The position numbers were made by a program, and so were the translations under genes. The notes beneath the pieces are model-generated. The model did no database searches. It was not told where the DNA came from and worked only from the letters and a program-made list of their open reading frames with translations. A stretch of DNA of 64,000 nt from Thioclava sp. ES.031 (GTDB lineage Bacteria > Pseudomonadota > Alphaproteobacteria > Rhodobacterales > Rhodobacteraceae): the NCBI RefSeq assembly GCF_002563775.1, contig NZ_PDJO01000001.1, positions 1,684,001-1,748,000 of the forward strand. Direction: 5' to 3'. Shown piece after piece: positions 8,180 to 17,727 of this stretch. The stretch's first letter is position 1; each line of letters opens with the position of its first letter.

Positions 8180-11100
8180 TCAGACGCGCAGCGCGTCGGC
8201 GGGGTGCTCGACAGAGGGGTCCGTCTCCTCGGGCTCGGGCTCGGCGGTGCGGATGCCGAAATCCTCGAGCACGGCGAGGATCGCCGGGGTCACGAAGAGC
8301 GACAGCACCGTGGCCGCGCTCAGACCGAAGGCGAGGCTCGCCACGATCGGGCGCAGGAATTGCGCCTGCGTCGAGGTCTCCAGCAAAAGCGGGCCGAGCC
8401 CGACCACCGTCGTCAGCGAGGTCAGGAAGATCGCGCGGAAGCGGTCGCGCACGGCCTCCTTTCCGGCCTCGAGCATCGGCGTTCCGGTTGCACGTCTCTC
8501 GCCGATGAAGGCGTCGAGCAGGATCGCGTCGTTCACCACCACGCCCGCCAGCGTCGCCAGCCCCACGAGGCTCGGCAGCGAGAGCGGCAGGCCAAGCAGC
8601 ACATGCCCCCACATCACGCCGATCAGGCTGAGCGGGATCGTCGCGATCACCGCGATGGGGCGGATGAAGCTGCCCATGTAGAAGGCCAGCAGCAGGTAGA
8701 CCCCGACCGCGCCCGTCGTCATGAAACGCGCAAGCGAGGCGCCGGTGGTCGCGGTGTCCTGTTCCTCGCCCAGAACCTGCACCTTCACGTCGGGACGCTT
8801 TTGCGCAAGTTCGGGCAGGTAATCCGCCCGCATCGCCGCCATCAGCTCGCGCGAATTGGCCCGCGTCGGGTCGATCGTGCCCTGCACCGAGACCGCGCGC
8901 TGCCCGTTCACATGGGTGATCGTGGTGTAACCGCGCGTCTCGCTGACCGTCGCCACTGCAGACAGAGGCACCAGCGCGCCGTTCTTGCCGGGCACCCGCA
9001 GCGCCAGAACATCGCCGATAGCGCGCCGCTCGGAGGGCGCGAGCCGGGCCACGATATCGACCTGACCGCGAGCATCGGCGAAGCTCACTGCGCTGTCGCC
9101 CCGGAAGGCCGCACGCAGCTCACCCGCCAGCGCGGCAGGCGTCACACCCAGCAGATTGGCCACCGCCGGTTTCATCCGCACCACCAGCTCGGGCTTGCCC
9201 GGCTGCAGATCGAAGGTCACGTCACGCACCCCGTCGAAGCCGCGGAAGAAGCGGCGCAGCTCGCGCGCGGTAGTCGCCAGTTCGTCAAGATCCGGCCCGG
9301 TGACCAGCAGATCGATCGGTTTGCCGCCCGCGCCGCGCTCCTTGTCGGTGATCCGGAAGGCGGCCATGTCGGGCATCTTGCCGACCAACTGCTTCCAGCG
9401 ATCGAGCACCGTGCCGACCTCGGTGGTGCGCGTTCCGGCAGGCAGCAGCGAGGCGCTCACGGTGGCCATGTTCGGCCCCGTGGTCGGGCTGTCGGCATTG
9501 CTGCCATAGGTGATCGTGTAGCTTCTGACGAGGGGCTGGCCGTCCGGCTGAGCGGGGCTCAGCTCGGCATCCATCTCCTTGAGCGCCTTGACGACCTTGC
9601 TCACCCGCGCCTCGGTCAGCGAGAGCGGCGCGCCCGCGGGCAGCAGAAGCCGCGCCTCGACCGTGTCGCTCTCCAAGGTTGGGAAGCTCTGGTATTTCAG
9701 GAACCCTCCGGTGAAGGGCGCGATCGAGAGCGCCACGACAAAGATAGCCAGCCCCAGCGTCAGGTAACGCCAACGCAGCGCGACCCCGGCAAGCGGCACG
9801 ATGGCACGGTCGCGCAGCCGCTCGAAAGCGCCGTTGACCGCGCGTTGCACGGGGCCGGGGCGCATGTCGTGTTTCAGCGAGTGGCGCATATGCGCGGGCA
9901 GGATCAGGAAGGCCTCGATCAGGCTGACCGTCAGCGTGATCAGCAGCACGATCGGGATGTATTTCAGCAGCGCGCCGATATTTCCGGTCAGGAAACTGAG
10001 CGGCCCGATCACCATCGCGGTGGTCAGGAAAGACGCCAGAACGCCGGGAAAGACCTGCATCGTTCCTTTGACGGCGGCGACACGGGCGGGCTCTCCCGTT
10101 TGTCGCCTGCGCACGATGTTTTCCGAGATCACGATCGCATCGTCCATCAACAGACCCGTGGCGACCAACAGCGCCACCATCGTCATCATGTTGATCGTAT
10201 AGCCCAGCATCTGCATCGCGAAGATCGCGCCGAGGAAGCTGATCGGTAGGCCCATCGCGACCCAGAAGGACATGCGCAGCCCGAAGAACAGCCACATCGC
10301 GACCAGCACGAGGATCAGGCCCTGCAGCCCGTTGACCCCGATGATGCGCAGGCGCTCGACGATGTTACGCGTGGAATCCGCCGAGATCGCGAGCTGGATA
10401 TTGCCCGGCGCTTCGGCCTGTGCCTGTGCCATTTCGCGGTCGAGCGCGGCCCGCACCCGCAGCGCATCCTGAGAAGCGGTCTTCTGCACCGTGACGATGG
10501 CGGCGCGCTTGCCGTCGAAATAGGTGGCCTGCGAGGGATCGGCGAAGCCTTCGCGGATCTTCGCGACATCGCCCAAGCGCACCTCGCCGCCCGCGGCACT
10601 GCCCGCAATCGGGATCTGCGCCAGCTCGGCGGGCGTGCGTTTCTCGCCAAGGAAGCGCAGCGCCACTTCGCCCGAACGCCCCTCGATCGAGCCTGCGGGC
10701 ATATCGAGGCTGTAACGCGCCAGCGTCGCGCCCACGGAACTCAGGTTAAGCCCGAAGCGCTCCAGCGCGGCGCGGTCGAACTCGATCGCGATCTCGCGGT
10801 CGGAAAAGCCGTTCACCGAGACCAGCGAGATCGCCGGGTCGGCGCGCAGCTGATCGGCGAAGCTCTGGGCATAGGCGTAGAGCACCGCCGGATCGTCCGG
10901 CCCGGTCACCGCCACCGACGAGACCGAGGCGGTGCGCTCGACGATCTGCACCACCGGATCGTCGGCCTTTTCGGGGAAGGAATTGATCCCGTCCACCGCA
11001 TCCTTGATGTCGTTGTAGAAGCGCGTCATGTCGGCGCCCTCGATCATCTCGGCGGTGATCTGGGCGCTGTTGTCGCGTGCAAGGCAGGTCAGTTTCGCAA

Positions 11101-11323
11101 GGTTCTCGACCCGCGTCAGGACCGGATCGGTCACGGTGCAGATGCCGGTCTCGACCTCCGAAGGCGCGGCGCCGGGATAGGTGATGCGGACCGAGACATC
11201 AGAGGGCGGGGTCGCCGGGAAGGTGTCGCGCTGCAGGCTCGGCAGCGCCATCAGCCCGAGGCCCGCAATCGCGATCATCGCGATATTGGCCGCCGTGCGA
11301 TGACCAGCAAAAAGCGCGATCAT
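8180..11323 (-). CDS. RND family efflux transporter permease (AcrB/HAE1-like)
   Basis: Inner-membrane proton-driven pump of a tripartite efflux system. The 1047 residues match family length, with an N-terminal membrane helix, two large periplasmic loops and two groups of membrane helices. The stretch LLVATGLLMDDAIVISENIV in TM4 holds the Asp-Asp proton-relay residues, and a matching VVVNDAILLDAFI occurs in the second half. Its ATG overlaps the stop of the upstream membrane-fusion protein gene. No outer-membrane TolC-type gene is present nearby, so an unlinked one is presumably used. Substrate is unknown. Confidence 0.95.
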   Translation of the reverse strand: MIALFAGHRTAANIAMIAIAGLGLMALPSLQRDTFPATPPSDVSVRITYPGAAPSEVETGICTVTDPVLTRVENLAKLTCLARDNSAQITAEMIEGADMTRFYNDIKDAVDGINSFPEKADDPVVQIVERTASVSSVAVTGPDDPAVLYAYAQSFADQLRADPAISLVSVNGFSDREIAIEFDRAALERFGLNLSSVGATLARYSLDMPAGSIEGRSGEVALRFLGEKRTPAELAQIPIAGSAAGGEVRLGDVAKIREGFADPSQATYFDGKRAAIVTVQKTASQDALRVRAALDREMAQAQAEAPGNIQLAISADSTRNIVERLRIIGVNGLQGLILVLVAMWLFFGLRMSFWVAMGLPISFLGAIFAMQMLGYTINMMTMVALLVATGLLMDDAIVISENIVRRRQTGEPARVAAVKGTMQVFPGVLASFLTTAMVIGPLSFLTGNIGALLKYIPIVLLITLTVSLIEAFLILPAHMRHSLKHDMRPGPVQRAVNGAFERLRDRAIVPLAGVALRWRYLTLGLAIFVVALSIAPFTGGFLKYQSFPTLESDTVEARLLLPAGAPLSLTEARVSKVVKALKEMDAELSPAQPDGQPLVRSYTITYGSNADSPTTGPNMATVSASLLPAGTRTTEVGTVLDRWKQLVGKMPDMAAFRITDKERGAGGKPIDLLVTGPDLDELATTARELRRFFRGFDGVRDVTFDLQPGKPELVVRMKPAVANLLGVTPAALAGELRAAFRGDSAVSFADARGQVDIVARLAPSERRAIGDVLALRVPGKNGALVPLSAVATVSETRGYTTITHVNGQRAVSVQGTIDPTRANSRELMAAMRADYLPELAQKRPDVKVQVLGEEQDTATTGASLARFMTTGAVGVYLLLAFYMGSFIRPIAVIATIPLSLIGVMWGHVLLGLPLSLPSLVGLATLAGVVVNDAILLDAFIGERRATGTPMLEAGKEAVRDRFRAIFLTSLTTVVGLGPLLLETSTQAQFLRPIVASLAFGLSAATVLSLFVTPAILAVLEDFGIRTAEPEPEETDPSVEHPADALRV

Positions 11324-12732
11324 TGCGCATCTCCCGCGGGCTTGGCGGCGCTGTCTCCGCTCGGTGCGGCGTCGCCTTCGGGCGCGGTGCCCTTGCCGCC
11401 GCCGCCACCTCCGCCACCGCCACCGCTGCCCGGTTGCGGGCTGGTGGCCGTCTGGCCGAGCGCCTCGGCGGCGATCTCGGCCTTGCGCGCCTCATCCTCG
11501 GTCGCCTTTACCGTCATGCCCGGCACGGCGATGGAGGGATCGGTGACGACCAGCTTGTCGCCCGCTTTGAGCCCCTGCGCGATCACTGCCAGATCGCCCG
11601 AGACGAAGCTGGTCTTCACCGCGCGCTTCTCCAGCGTACCATCCTCGGACACCACCATCGCGGTGCCGCCAGCGACCGCCTCGGCGGGCACGACGAGCAG
11701 GCTTTGCTTTGGCGCGGCGAGCTCCACCGCGACGACCATGTTGCGCCGCAGGGGCGGGCGCTCGCCCGCCTGCGCCTGACCCAGCGGATCGTCGACGCGC
11801 ACCACGACGGGCGCGCTTTGCGTGGTCTCGTCGATCGCCTCGCCCATCCGCTCGACCCGGGCCTTCCAGACAATGGGATGCTCGGGCTCGGGCAGGGTGA
11901 CGCGCGCCTTTAGATCGGTGACCTTGGTGCCGTCGCCCGCGAGCCGGAGCAGGGGTCCCATCCGCCCGATCGGGAATTGCGCCGAGATATCGACCGCTGC
12001 GACGCCTTCGCCACTCAGCAGAACCTGACCGCGATTGACGTATTGGCCCAGATCCGCGTCGAGCGCGTTCACCCGCAGCTCAAAGGGCGCGGTGATCGTC
12101 GACAGCCCGATCGAGCGGTCGATCGTCGCCGCCTGCGTATCGAGCACCTCGCGTTCGGCCTCGTTCAGCTTCAGCTGGCTTTCGAGATCGGTCACCTTGG
12201 TCTGCGCGGTCAGCTGCTGGCGGCGCGCCGCGTCGAGCTGGGGCTGGGTGATCCGGCCCAGATCGTGCAGCGTCTTCTGGCGGTCGAGTTCGTCCTGGGC
12301 CAGCGCAAGATCGGAGCGCGCCAGCTCGAGGCTCGTGCGCACCGTGTCATCCTTGACCTTGGAGGCCGCGACCTGCGCCTCGAGACTGGCGCGCTGCAGC
12401 TTCAGATCGCTGTCGTCGATGGTGAAAAGCGGCGTGTCCTTGGCCACGATATCGCCCGGCGCGAGCGGCTTGGCGATGTCGCGGATCTCTCCCTCGATCC
12501 GGGCGACGGCGCGCCATTCGCGCACCGGCGCGACCGTGCCATAGCCGGTGACGCGCGGGATCATCTCGATCGGGGCGAGCGTGATCACCCGCACCAGCGC
12601 GGCGGGCCGGTTCGCCTCGCTCGGGCTGGGCAGAGATTTCAGATCGCCCGCAAAAACGATCGCGGCCACACCGAGCGCGGTCGGAACCGCCACCATCGCG
12701 AGCCGTGCGAGGCCCGTTCCAATTCCAACCAT
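11320..12732 (-). CDS. RND efflux periplasmic adaptor (membrane-fusion protein)
   Basis: Links the RND pump to an outer-membrane channel. The 470-residue protein has an N-terminal membrane anchor (about residues 8-28), a biotinyl-lipoyl-like half domain (VREWRAVARIEGEIRDI), a coiled-coil hairpin around residues 105-205, and a beta-barrel and proximal domain. The C-terminus is odd: a run of about ten glycines followed by an Ala/Pro/Asp-rich low-complexity tail, coded by repeated GCC/ACC triplets around 11398-11432. It is the first gene of the two-gene efflux operon, with a GAGGGACGTC ribosome site. The 277 bases upstream hold the terminator of the next operon and presumably this operon's promoter. 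Confidence 0.93.
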   Translation of the reverse strand: MVGIGTGLARLAMVAVPTALGVAAIVFAGDLKSLPSPSEANRPAALVRVITLAPIEMIPRVTGYGTVAPVREWRAVARIEGEIRDIAKPLAPGDIVAKDTPLFTIDDSDLKLQRASLEAQVAASKVKDDTVRTSLELARSDLALAQDELDRQKTLHDLGRITQPQLDAARRQQLTAQTKVTDLESQLKLNEAEREVLDTQAATIDRSIGLSTITAPFELRVNALDADLGQYVNRGQVLLSGEGVAAVDISAQFPIGRMGPLLRLAGDGTKVTDLKARVTLPEPEHPIVWKARVERMGEAIDETTQSAPVVVRVDDPLGQAQAGERPPLRRNMVVAVELAAPKQSLLVVPAEAVAGGTAMVVSEDGTLEKRAVKTSFVSGDLAVIAQGLKAGDKLVVTDPSIAVPGMTVKATEDEARKAEIAAEALGQTATSPQPGSGGGGGGGGGGKGTAPEGDAAPSGDSAAKPAGDAQ

Positions 12733-12954
12733 GACGTCCCTCTTCGCGCATGTCTTTTGACTACTTTTGCAAACCTGAGCGCCGGTAGCTAGCGCAAATG
12801 TGACGCAGGGTGGATCGCGCCCATTTGCGGCGAACTTTGTTGGCTTTCAGTGTTTTCCGGGAAGACGGTTTCGCACGGGGGCGCTCTTGGGCAGGCGTCC
12901 TGCGGGCGGCTGCTTGGCGTGCGTCGATCATGGTATGGGGGAGGGCCGCCGAAG

Positions 12955-12996
12955 CGGAAAAGGAAAGGCCGGGCGCGCGCAGGACGCGCACCCGGC
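12955..12996 (-). terminator. Rho-independent terminator of the Pxp/ABC operon
   Basis: Read on the minus strand, 14 bases past the permease stop, a GC-rich stem with one mismatch (arms 12985-12996 and 12968-12979, 5-base loop) is followed by CTTTCCTTTT. This is the expected end of the long operon that starts near 21014. Confidence 0.7.
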
Positions 12997-13009
12997 GGGG
13001 CAAGGCTGT

Positions 13010-14017
13010 TTAGCCTTTCACGATCATCCGATAGCGCAGCTGGTCGAAGATCACCGCGAAGATGAGCAACAGGCCGATGAGCACCATCTGCATGTAGGAG
13101 CTGACCTGCGCGAGGTTCATCCCGTTTTGCATCAGGATGATGAAGAACGCGCCGAGCACGACATTCTCCACCCGGCCGATCCCGCCGCGCAGCGAGACCC
13201 CGGCAATGACGCAGGCCGCGATGCTCTCCATAGCGATCGTGCCGCCGAGGTTCGCATCGCCGCTCTCGACGCGCGCGGTCAGCAGCAGGCCGGTCAGGGC
13301 CGCGATCACGGCGCAAAGCCCATAGACGAGGATCAGTGTGCCGCGGGTGTTGATCGCCGACAGATGGGCCGCCTTGATGTTGCCGCCCACGGCATAGATC
13401 CGGGCGCCGACGCGGGTGCGGGCCATCAGCACCCACATCACGATGATGGCGATCACGGCGATCACCACGGGCACGGGAACTCCGAACACCCGGCCGAAGC
13501 CGAACGTGTCGCCAAAGGCGAAGGGCAGGCCCGAGACCGGCACGCCCCCGGTCAGGAACAGCGCAAGCCCGGTCCCGACAGACGAGACACCCAGCGTCAT
13601 GATGAAGGGCGAGACGTCGAACAGCGCGACGCCGATCCCGTTCACCGCGCCCACGATCAGCGCGACCGCGAAGCCTGCGAAAGCGCCGATCAGTATGACG
13701 AGCCAGATCGCATCGGGGAAGATTTGCGCGGCCCATGTCATCGCCAGCGCCGAGACGACGGAACTGAGCGCGATCACCGTGCCCACCGAGAGGTCGAAGC
13801 CCCCCGAGATCAGCACCAGCATCTGGCCCAGCGACACGAGCACCAGATAGACCGATTGCCGTGCCACGTTAATCAGGTTCTGCGGCGACAGGAAGTTCGG
13901 CGCGGCGAGGGTGAAGATCACGACGGCCGCGATGAGGAAGAACGGCAGCACGCCGAGCTTGATGAAGATACGCAGCGGCAGCGCCGCCAGCGACGGCTTG
14001 GAATTGGCCTGCATCAT
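13010..14017 (-). CDS. ABC transporter permease (ribose/RbsC type)
   Basis: Membrane channel of an RbsC-type (CUT2) ABC importer. The 335-residue protein has about 8-10 membrane segments and family wording such as LISGGFDLSVGTVIALSSV and NGIGVALF. The ATG overlaps the ATPase stop by four bases; a second Met directly follows and could be the start. It is the last gene of the operon headed by pxpA, which suggests the imported compound is the substrate of the Pxp/biotin enzymes rather than a sugar. Confidence 0.93.
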   Translation of the reverse strand: MMQANSKPSLAALPLRIFIKLGVLPFFLIAAVVIFTLAAPNFLSPQNLINVARQSVYLVLVSLGQMLVLISGGFDLSVGTVIALSSVVSALAMTWAAQIFPDAIWLVILIGAFAGFAVALIVGAVNGIGVALFDVSPFIMTLGVSSVGTGLALFLTGGVPVSGLPFAFGDTFGFGRVFGVPVPVVIAVIAIIVMWVLMARTRVGARIYAVGGNIKAAHLSAINTRGTLILVYGLCAVIAALTGLLLTARVESGDANLGGTIAMESIAACVIAGVSLRGGIGRVENVVLGAFFIILMQNGMNLAQVSSYMQMVLIGLLLIFAVIFDQLRYRMIVKG

Positions 14018-15540
14018 GCGGGGCTTCCTTCTGTGTCTTGGAGTGTCTGTTGGGAGGCGCCGGGCTGGTCGAAGAAATAGCGCAGGACGATGTCCTCGCG
14101 CAGGTCATCGCGCGGCAGCTCGGCGGTGATCTTGCCATTGGCGAGCACGATGGCGCGGTGGGCGAGGTTCATCACCTCGGGCAGATCCGACGAGATCACC
14201 ACCACGGCCTTTCCGGCCTCGGCCAGTTCCGCGATCAGCCGGTAGAGCGCCGCGCGGGTGCCCATGTCGACGCCCACGGTCGGCTCGTCGAAGATGTAGA
14301 GATCGGCCTCATGCCCGAAGGCCTTGCCGAACAGCACCTTCTGCTGATTGCCGCCCGAGAGCTTGCCGACGACGCGGCTGCGGTAGCTTTCGTGCAGTTC
14401 GACATGGCCGAAGATTTCCGCCGCGCGGGTGCTCAACTGACGCGAGCGCAGCAGCGGGCCGCCTTCGGCCATCAGATCCATCACCAGATTGCCGCGCGGC
14501 GTCTCGGCGAGGATCAGGCCCTCGTGCTTGCGGTCGGGCGAGAGATACCACGCGCCCGCCTTCACCAGCTTGCGGGTCTGGGCGCCGGTGACGTCCCGGC
14601 CCTTGAAGCGGACCTGTCCGGCATGGGTCGGGTTGAGCCCCATCACCGAGCGGAACAGCCGCGACTTGCCCGAGCCCACGAGGCCCGCGACGCCCAGAAC
14701 CTCGCCCCGGCGCACCTCGAAGGAAGCGTGATCGATACCGGGGGCACTGAGGTCTTGCACGTCGAGGACGACCTCGCCGGGCGTATGGGCGATCGTCGGG
14801 TAGATGTCGCGGATCTCGCGTCCGGCCATCATGTCCACGAGAGATTGCTCGGTCATCTCGGCCATCGGCGCGGTGCCGATATGCGCGCCGTCGCGCAGCA
14901 CCGTCACGCGCTCGGCGATGCGCTCGAATTCATGCACGCGGTGCGAGATATAGATGATCCCCACACCTTCGGATTTGAGCCGCCCGATCACCTCGAAGAG
15001 CTGATCGACCTCGCGATCGGTCAGCGAGGCGGTAGGCTCGTCGAGGATCAGGACCGACAGATCGCCCTGCATCGCCTTGGCGATCTCGACCATCTGCTGC
15101 TGCGCCCGCGACAGGCGCGCCACGGTCAGATCCGGGTCGATGTCGAAGTCCAGATCGGTCAGGATCTGCTTTGCCCGCTGGCGCATCGCGCGCGGCGACA
15201 GGAAGGGGCCGACGCCCGGCTCGTGGCCCAGAAACATGTTCTGCGCCACGCTCATCGTCGGGATCAGCGAAAATTCTTGAAAAACGGTATGGATGCCTTT
15301 GGCCTGCGCATCGGCCACCGAGGCGAACTGGACCGGCTCGCCGCGCATCTCGATCGTGCCGGAGGTCGGGGTATTGGCGCCCGCCAGCAGCGAGATCATC
15401 GTCGATTTCCCCGCGCCGTTCTCACCGAACAGCACATGCAGCTCACCCGCATAGAGGTCGAAATCGACGGCATCGAGGGCGAGGACGCCCGGATAGGCTT
15501 TGCTCAGCCCATGCGCCTGTAGAAGCGGTTTGCTCGTCAT
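14014..15540 (-). CDS. ABC transporter ATPase with two nucleotide-binding domains (RbsA/MglA type)
   Basis: Energises the adjacent RbsC-type permease. The 508 residues hold two ABC domains: the first with Walker A GENGAGKST and Walker B ILDEPTASL, the second with GLVGSGKS and signature LSGGNQQKV. The first-domain signature reads LSRAQQQMVEIAKAM instead of LSGGQ, a variation common in this family. Encoded 65 bases after the binding protein, across a strong intercistronic hairpin, and overlapping the permease gene. Confidence 0.94.
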   Translation of the reverse strand: MTSKPLLQAHGLSKAYPGVLALDAVDFDLYAGELHVLFGENGAGKSTMISLLAGANTPTSGTIEMRGEPVQFASVADAQAKGIHTVFQEFSLIPTMSVAQNMFLGHEPGVGPFLSPRAMRQRAKQILTDLDFDIDPDLTVARLSRAQQQMVEIAKAMQGDLSVLILDEPTASLTDREVDQLFEVIGRLKSEGVGIIYISHRVHEFERIAERVTVLRDGAHIGTAPMAEMTEQSLVDMMAGREIRDIYPTIAHTPGEVVLDVQDLSAPGIDHASFEVRRGEVLGVAGLVGSGKSRLFRSVMGLNPTHAGQVRFKGRDVTGAQTRKLVKAGAWYLSPDRKHEGLILAETPRGNLVMDLMAEGGPLLRSRQLSTRAAEIFGHVELHESYRSRVVGKLSGGNQQKVLFGKAFGHEADLYIFDEPTVGVDMGTRAALYRLIAELAEAGKAVVVISSDLPEVMNLAHRAIVLANGKITAELPRDDLREDIVLRYFFDQPGASQQTLQDTEGSPA

Positions 15541-15565
15541 TTGCTGTCTCCCAGGGCAGGAATTG

Positions 15566-15599
15566 GCGGCGCCGGCGGAAGGGGGAGGGCCGGCGCCGC
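15566..15599 (-). promoter_or_regulatory. Intercistronic stem-loop between binding protein and ATPase genes
   Basis: GCGGCGCCGGC and GCCGGCGCCGC form a perfect 11-base-pair stem with a 12-base loop, 6 bases beyond the binding-protein stop. No T-run follows on the minus strand. Such hairpins after binding-protein genes commonly protect the upstream mRNA or partly end transcription, giving more receptor than ATPase; that role is inferred here. Confidence 0.6.
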
Positions 15600-15605
15600 G
15601 CGTCG

Positions 15606-16676
15606 TCAGTTCACCGAGAAGACCGGCTGGAAGCCGTCCGGCGGCAGCACCGCGGAACGCGGCGTGTCTTCGATATTGTCCTTGGTGATGACGAAGATCT
15701 TCGGACCGACATGTTTGACGTAGTCCTTGCCCTCGAGGATCCGCACCGCCTGATCGACTGCGATCCGGCCCTGGATGACCATCGAGTCCGCCGGGGCTGC
15801 CTCGATGAAGCCGCGCTGGATGCCGCTATAGACGCCGGGCGTCAGGTAGAAGGCGAGGTTGCCGACCTTGTCGGTCAGGCCGCGCTCGCGCAGCAGGCCC
15901 TGTGCCACTTCCGCGGTCACCGCGGTGCCCGCGATGTAGCTCACTTCCGGGTTCGCCTGCAGCACGTCTTCGACGAGCTTGAGCTGGGCTTCCTTGCCGG
16001 TGTCGCCATAGCGCGGCTCGAGCACTTTCACGGCCGAGCCTTTCACGGCTTCCATGAAGCCCTTGTTCGCGGCTTCGACCCAGCCTGCGCCTGCCGGGCC
16101 CGGGAACCAGCCGACGGTCACTTCGTCGCTGCCCTCGGGGTGCTTCTGCGCTAGGTAGGAGCCGATTTCCTTGCCCATCGTCTCGAAGGAGACGAGCGAC
16201 TTGGCCGCGAGGTCGGGCGAGGACATGCCGTTGACAAGGTCGATGACCGGGATGTTCTTGTCGGCCAGTTCCTTCACGACCGAGTTCAGACCGTCATAGG
16301 AGATCGCCCCGATGATGACCGCCTGCGCGCCACCGGCGGCACAGTCCTCGATCTGGCTGATCTGCTTGGCGAGGTTGGTGTAGCCACCGGCCTCGACCAC
16401 GTTCAGGCTGACGCCTTCGCGCTTGGCCTCTTCGGTCACGCCGTAATCGACGCCGAGCCAATAGGCGTCTTTCATGTGGGGGAAGGAGACGCAGATCTTG
16501 TAATCCTTGTCGGCCTTGGCCAGCGCCTCATATTCGATGGGCTGGGCGGTGCCATCGGCGGAGAAGGCCGGGACGACCTCTTCGGCGGGGTAGGGGAACC
16601 ACGCATCCTCGGCCATGGCCGGGAGCGCGGCACACGTTGCGCCCAGAAGCGCGACGGATGTCAGGACATGTTTCAT
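15606..16676 (-). CDS. TorT-like periplasmic binding protein of the ABC importer
   Basis: Secreted ligand-binding protein of the periplasmic-binding-protein type 1 fold, close in wording to TorT (VSFPHMKDAYWLGVDYGV, then TAVTAEVAQGLL). The 356 residues start with a signal peptide cut near ALPAMA-ED (about residue 22). TorT itself senses TMAO with a kinase, but here the gene lies directly before an RbsA-type ATPase and RbsC-type permease, so a transport role is more likely. It follows pxpC by 82 bases in the same direction. The ligand is unknown; a lactam, amide or methylated amine would fit the neighbours. Confidence 0.88.
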   Translation of the reverse strand: MKHVLTSVALLGATCAALPAMAEDAWFPYPAEEVVPAFSADGTAQPIEYEALAKADKDYKICVSFPHMKDAYWLGVDYGVTEEAKREGVSLNVVEAGGYTNLAKQISQIEDCAAGGAQAVIIGAISYDGLNSVVKELADKNIPVIDLVNGMSSPDLAAKSLVSFETMGKEIGSYLAQKHPEGSDEVTVGWFPGPAGAGWVEAANKGFMEAVKGSAVKVLEPRYGDTGKEAQLKLVEDVLQANPEVSYIAGTAVTAEVAQGLLRERGLTDKVGNLAFYLTPGVYSGIQRGFIEAAPADSMVIQGRIAVDQAVRILEGKDYVKHVGPKIFVITKDNIEDTPRSAVLPPDGFQPVFSVN

Positions 16677-16758
16677 TGTTCAGAGACCTCTCTGTTGCTT
16701 GGTTTGATCGCGGGTTGACCCCGCTTGTGGAATAGCGTCGGCGCGGGGCACCCGGGAT

Positions 16759-17727
16759 TTACCCGAGCGCGGCGCGGATCTTGTCGAGCCGTTCGCGGCG
16801 TGCGGTGCGCGCGGCCAGTGCCTGTTCCATGGTCACTTCGACGAAGCGCACCTTGGTGTTGGGTTGCAGCTGCCCGATCAGGTCCATATCGGCCGAGATC
16901 ACCGCGCCGAGGGTGAAATACCCCCCGCCCGAGACCGCGTCGCGATGGAGCACTATGGGCTCCTGTCCGCCCGGCACCTGGATCGAGCCGTAGGAATAGC
17001 AGCCATCGACGATGTTCGACGGGTCGGAGCCCGCGCCGAAGGGCTGTTCACGCTCGACGAATTCCATCGGCGCGCCGCCGCGGAAGCGATAGCCCATCCG
17101 GTCCGCCTCGGGGGCGACGGTCCACTCGTCGGCGAAGAACTGCGCCTGCGAGGCCGGGGTCAGCCGGTGCCAGTAGAGGCCCGGGAGGACCCGCAGGCTG
17201 ACCGGCGTCTCGACCGGGGCGAGCAGCGCCTTGTCGAGCGTGCGCTCGGTCATGTCCTTGGACTTGCCGACAGGGATCACGTCGTCCGCCGCAATGGCGC
17301 GGCCCTCGACCCCGCCAAGTGCGCCGATCGGATAGGTCGAGCGCGAGCCGAGTGCGCTCGGCGTGTCGATCCCGCCGCCGAAGGCGATGTAGATGCGCGC
17401 GCCGGATTTCAGGAAGCCGAAGCTCAGCGTCTGACCGGCCTTCACGACGAAGGAGGACCAGCTTTCGCGCGGCTCGCCATCGACCATGATCGGCATCTCG
17501 CCACCGGTGACGGCCACGAGCGTGTCATCCTCGAAACTCAGCTCCGGGCCCATGAAGACGGCTTCCAGACCGGCCTCGGCCTCGTCATTGCCGACCAGCA
17601 TGTTGGCGACCCGCATCGCGAAGCGATCCATCGCGCCGCCTTCGGGAATGCCGAGATGGAAATAGCCCGGACGACCAAGATCCTGGATCGTCGTCGACAG
17701 GCCGGGTTTGACAACCTTAAACGCCAT
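16759..17727 (-). CDS. pxpC: PxpC/KipA-type subunit, biotin-dependent carboxyltransferase family
   Basis: Homologue of the C subunit of 5-oxoprolinase (KipA, allophanate-hydrolase subunit 2-like), also the carboxyltransferase half of urea carboxylase. Typical wording includes the N-terminal KPGLSTTIQDLGRPGYFHLG and GAMDRFAMRVANMLVGN. Length 322 is normal. Its start overlaps pxpB by 11 bases. Because a biotin carboxylase and carrier are encoded in the same operon, it may act as part of a biotin-dependent carboxyltransferase rather than only a 5-oxoprolinase. Confidence 0.92.
   Translation of the reverse strand: MAFKVVKPGLSTTIQDLGRPGYFHLGIPEGGAMDRFAMRVANMLVGNDEAEAGLEAVFMGPELSFEDDTLVAVTGGEMPIMVDGEPRESWSSFVVKAGQTLSFGFLKSGARIYIAFGGGIDTPSALGSRSTYPIGALGGVEGRAIAADDVIPVGKSKDMTERTLDKALLAPVETPVSLRVLPGLYWHRLTPASQAQFFADEWTVAPEADRMGYRFRGGAPMEFVEREQPFGAGSDPSNIVDGCYSYGSIQVPGGQEPIVLHRDAVSGGGYFTLGAVISADMDLIGQLQPNTKVRFVEVTMEQALAARTARRERLDKIRAALG

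Noticed and set aside
15606..16676. TorT-like protein as part of a TMAO-sensing TorS/TorR system
   Set aside because: No torS, torR or TMAO reductase gene is present; the gene is directly linked to ABC importer subunits, so a transport role is preferred.
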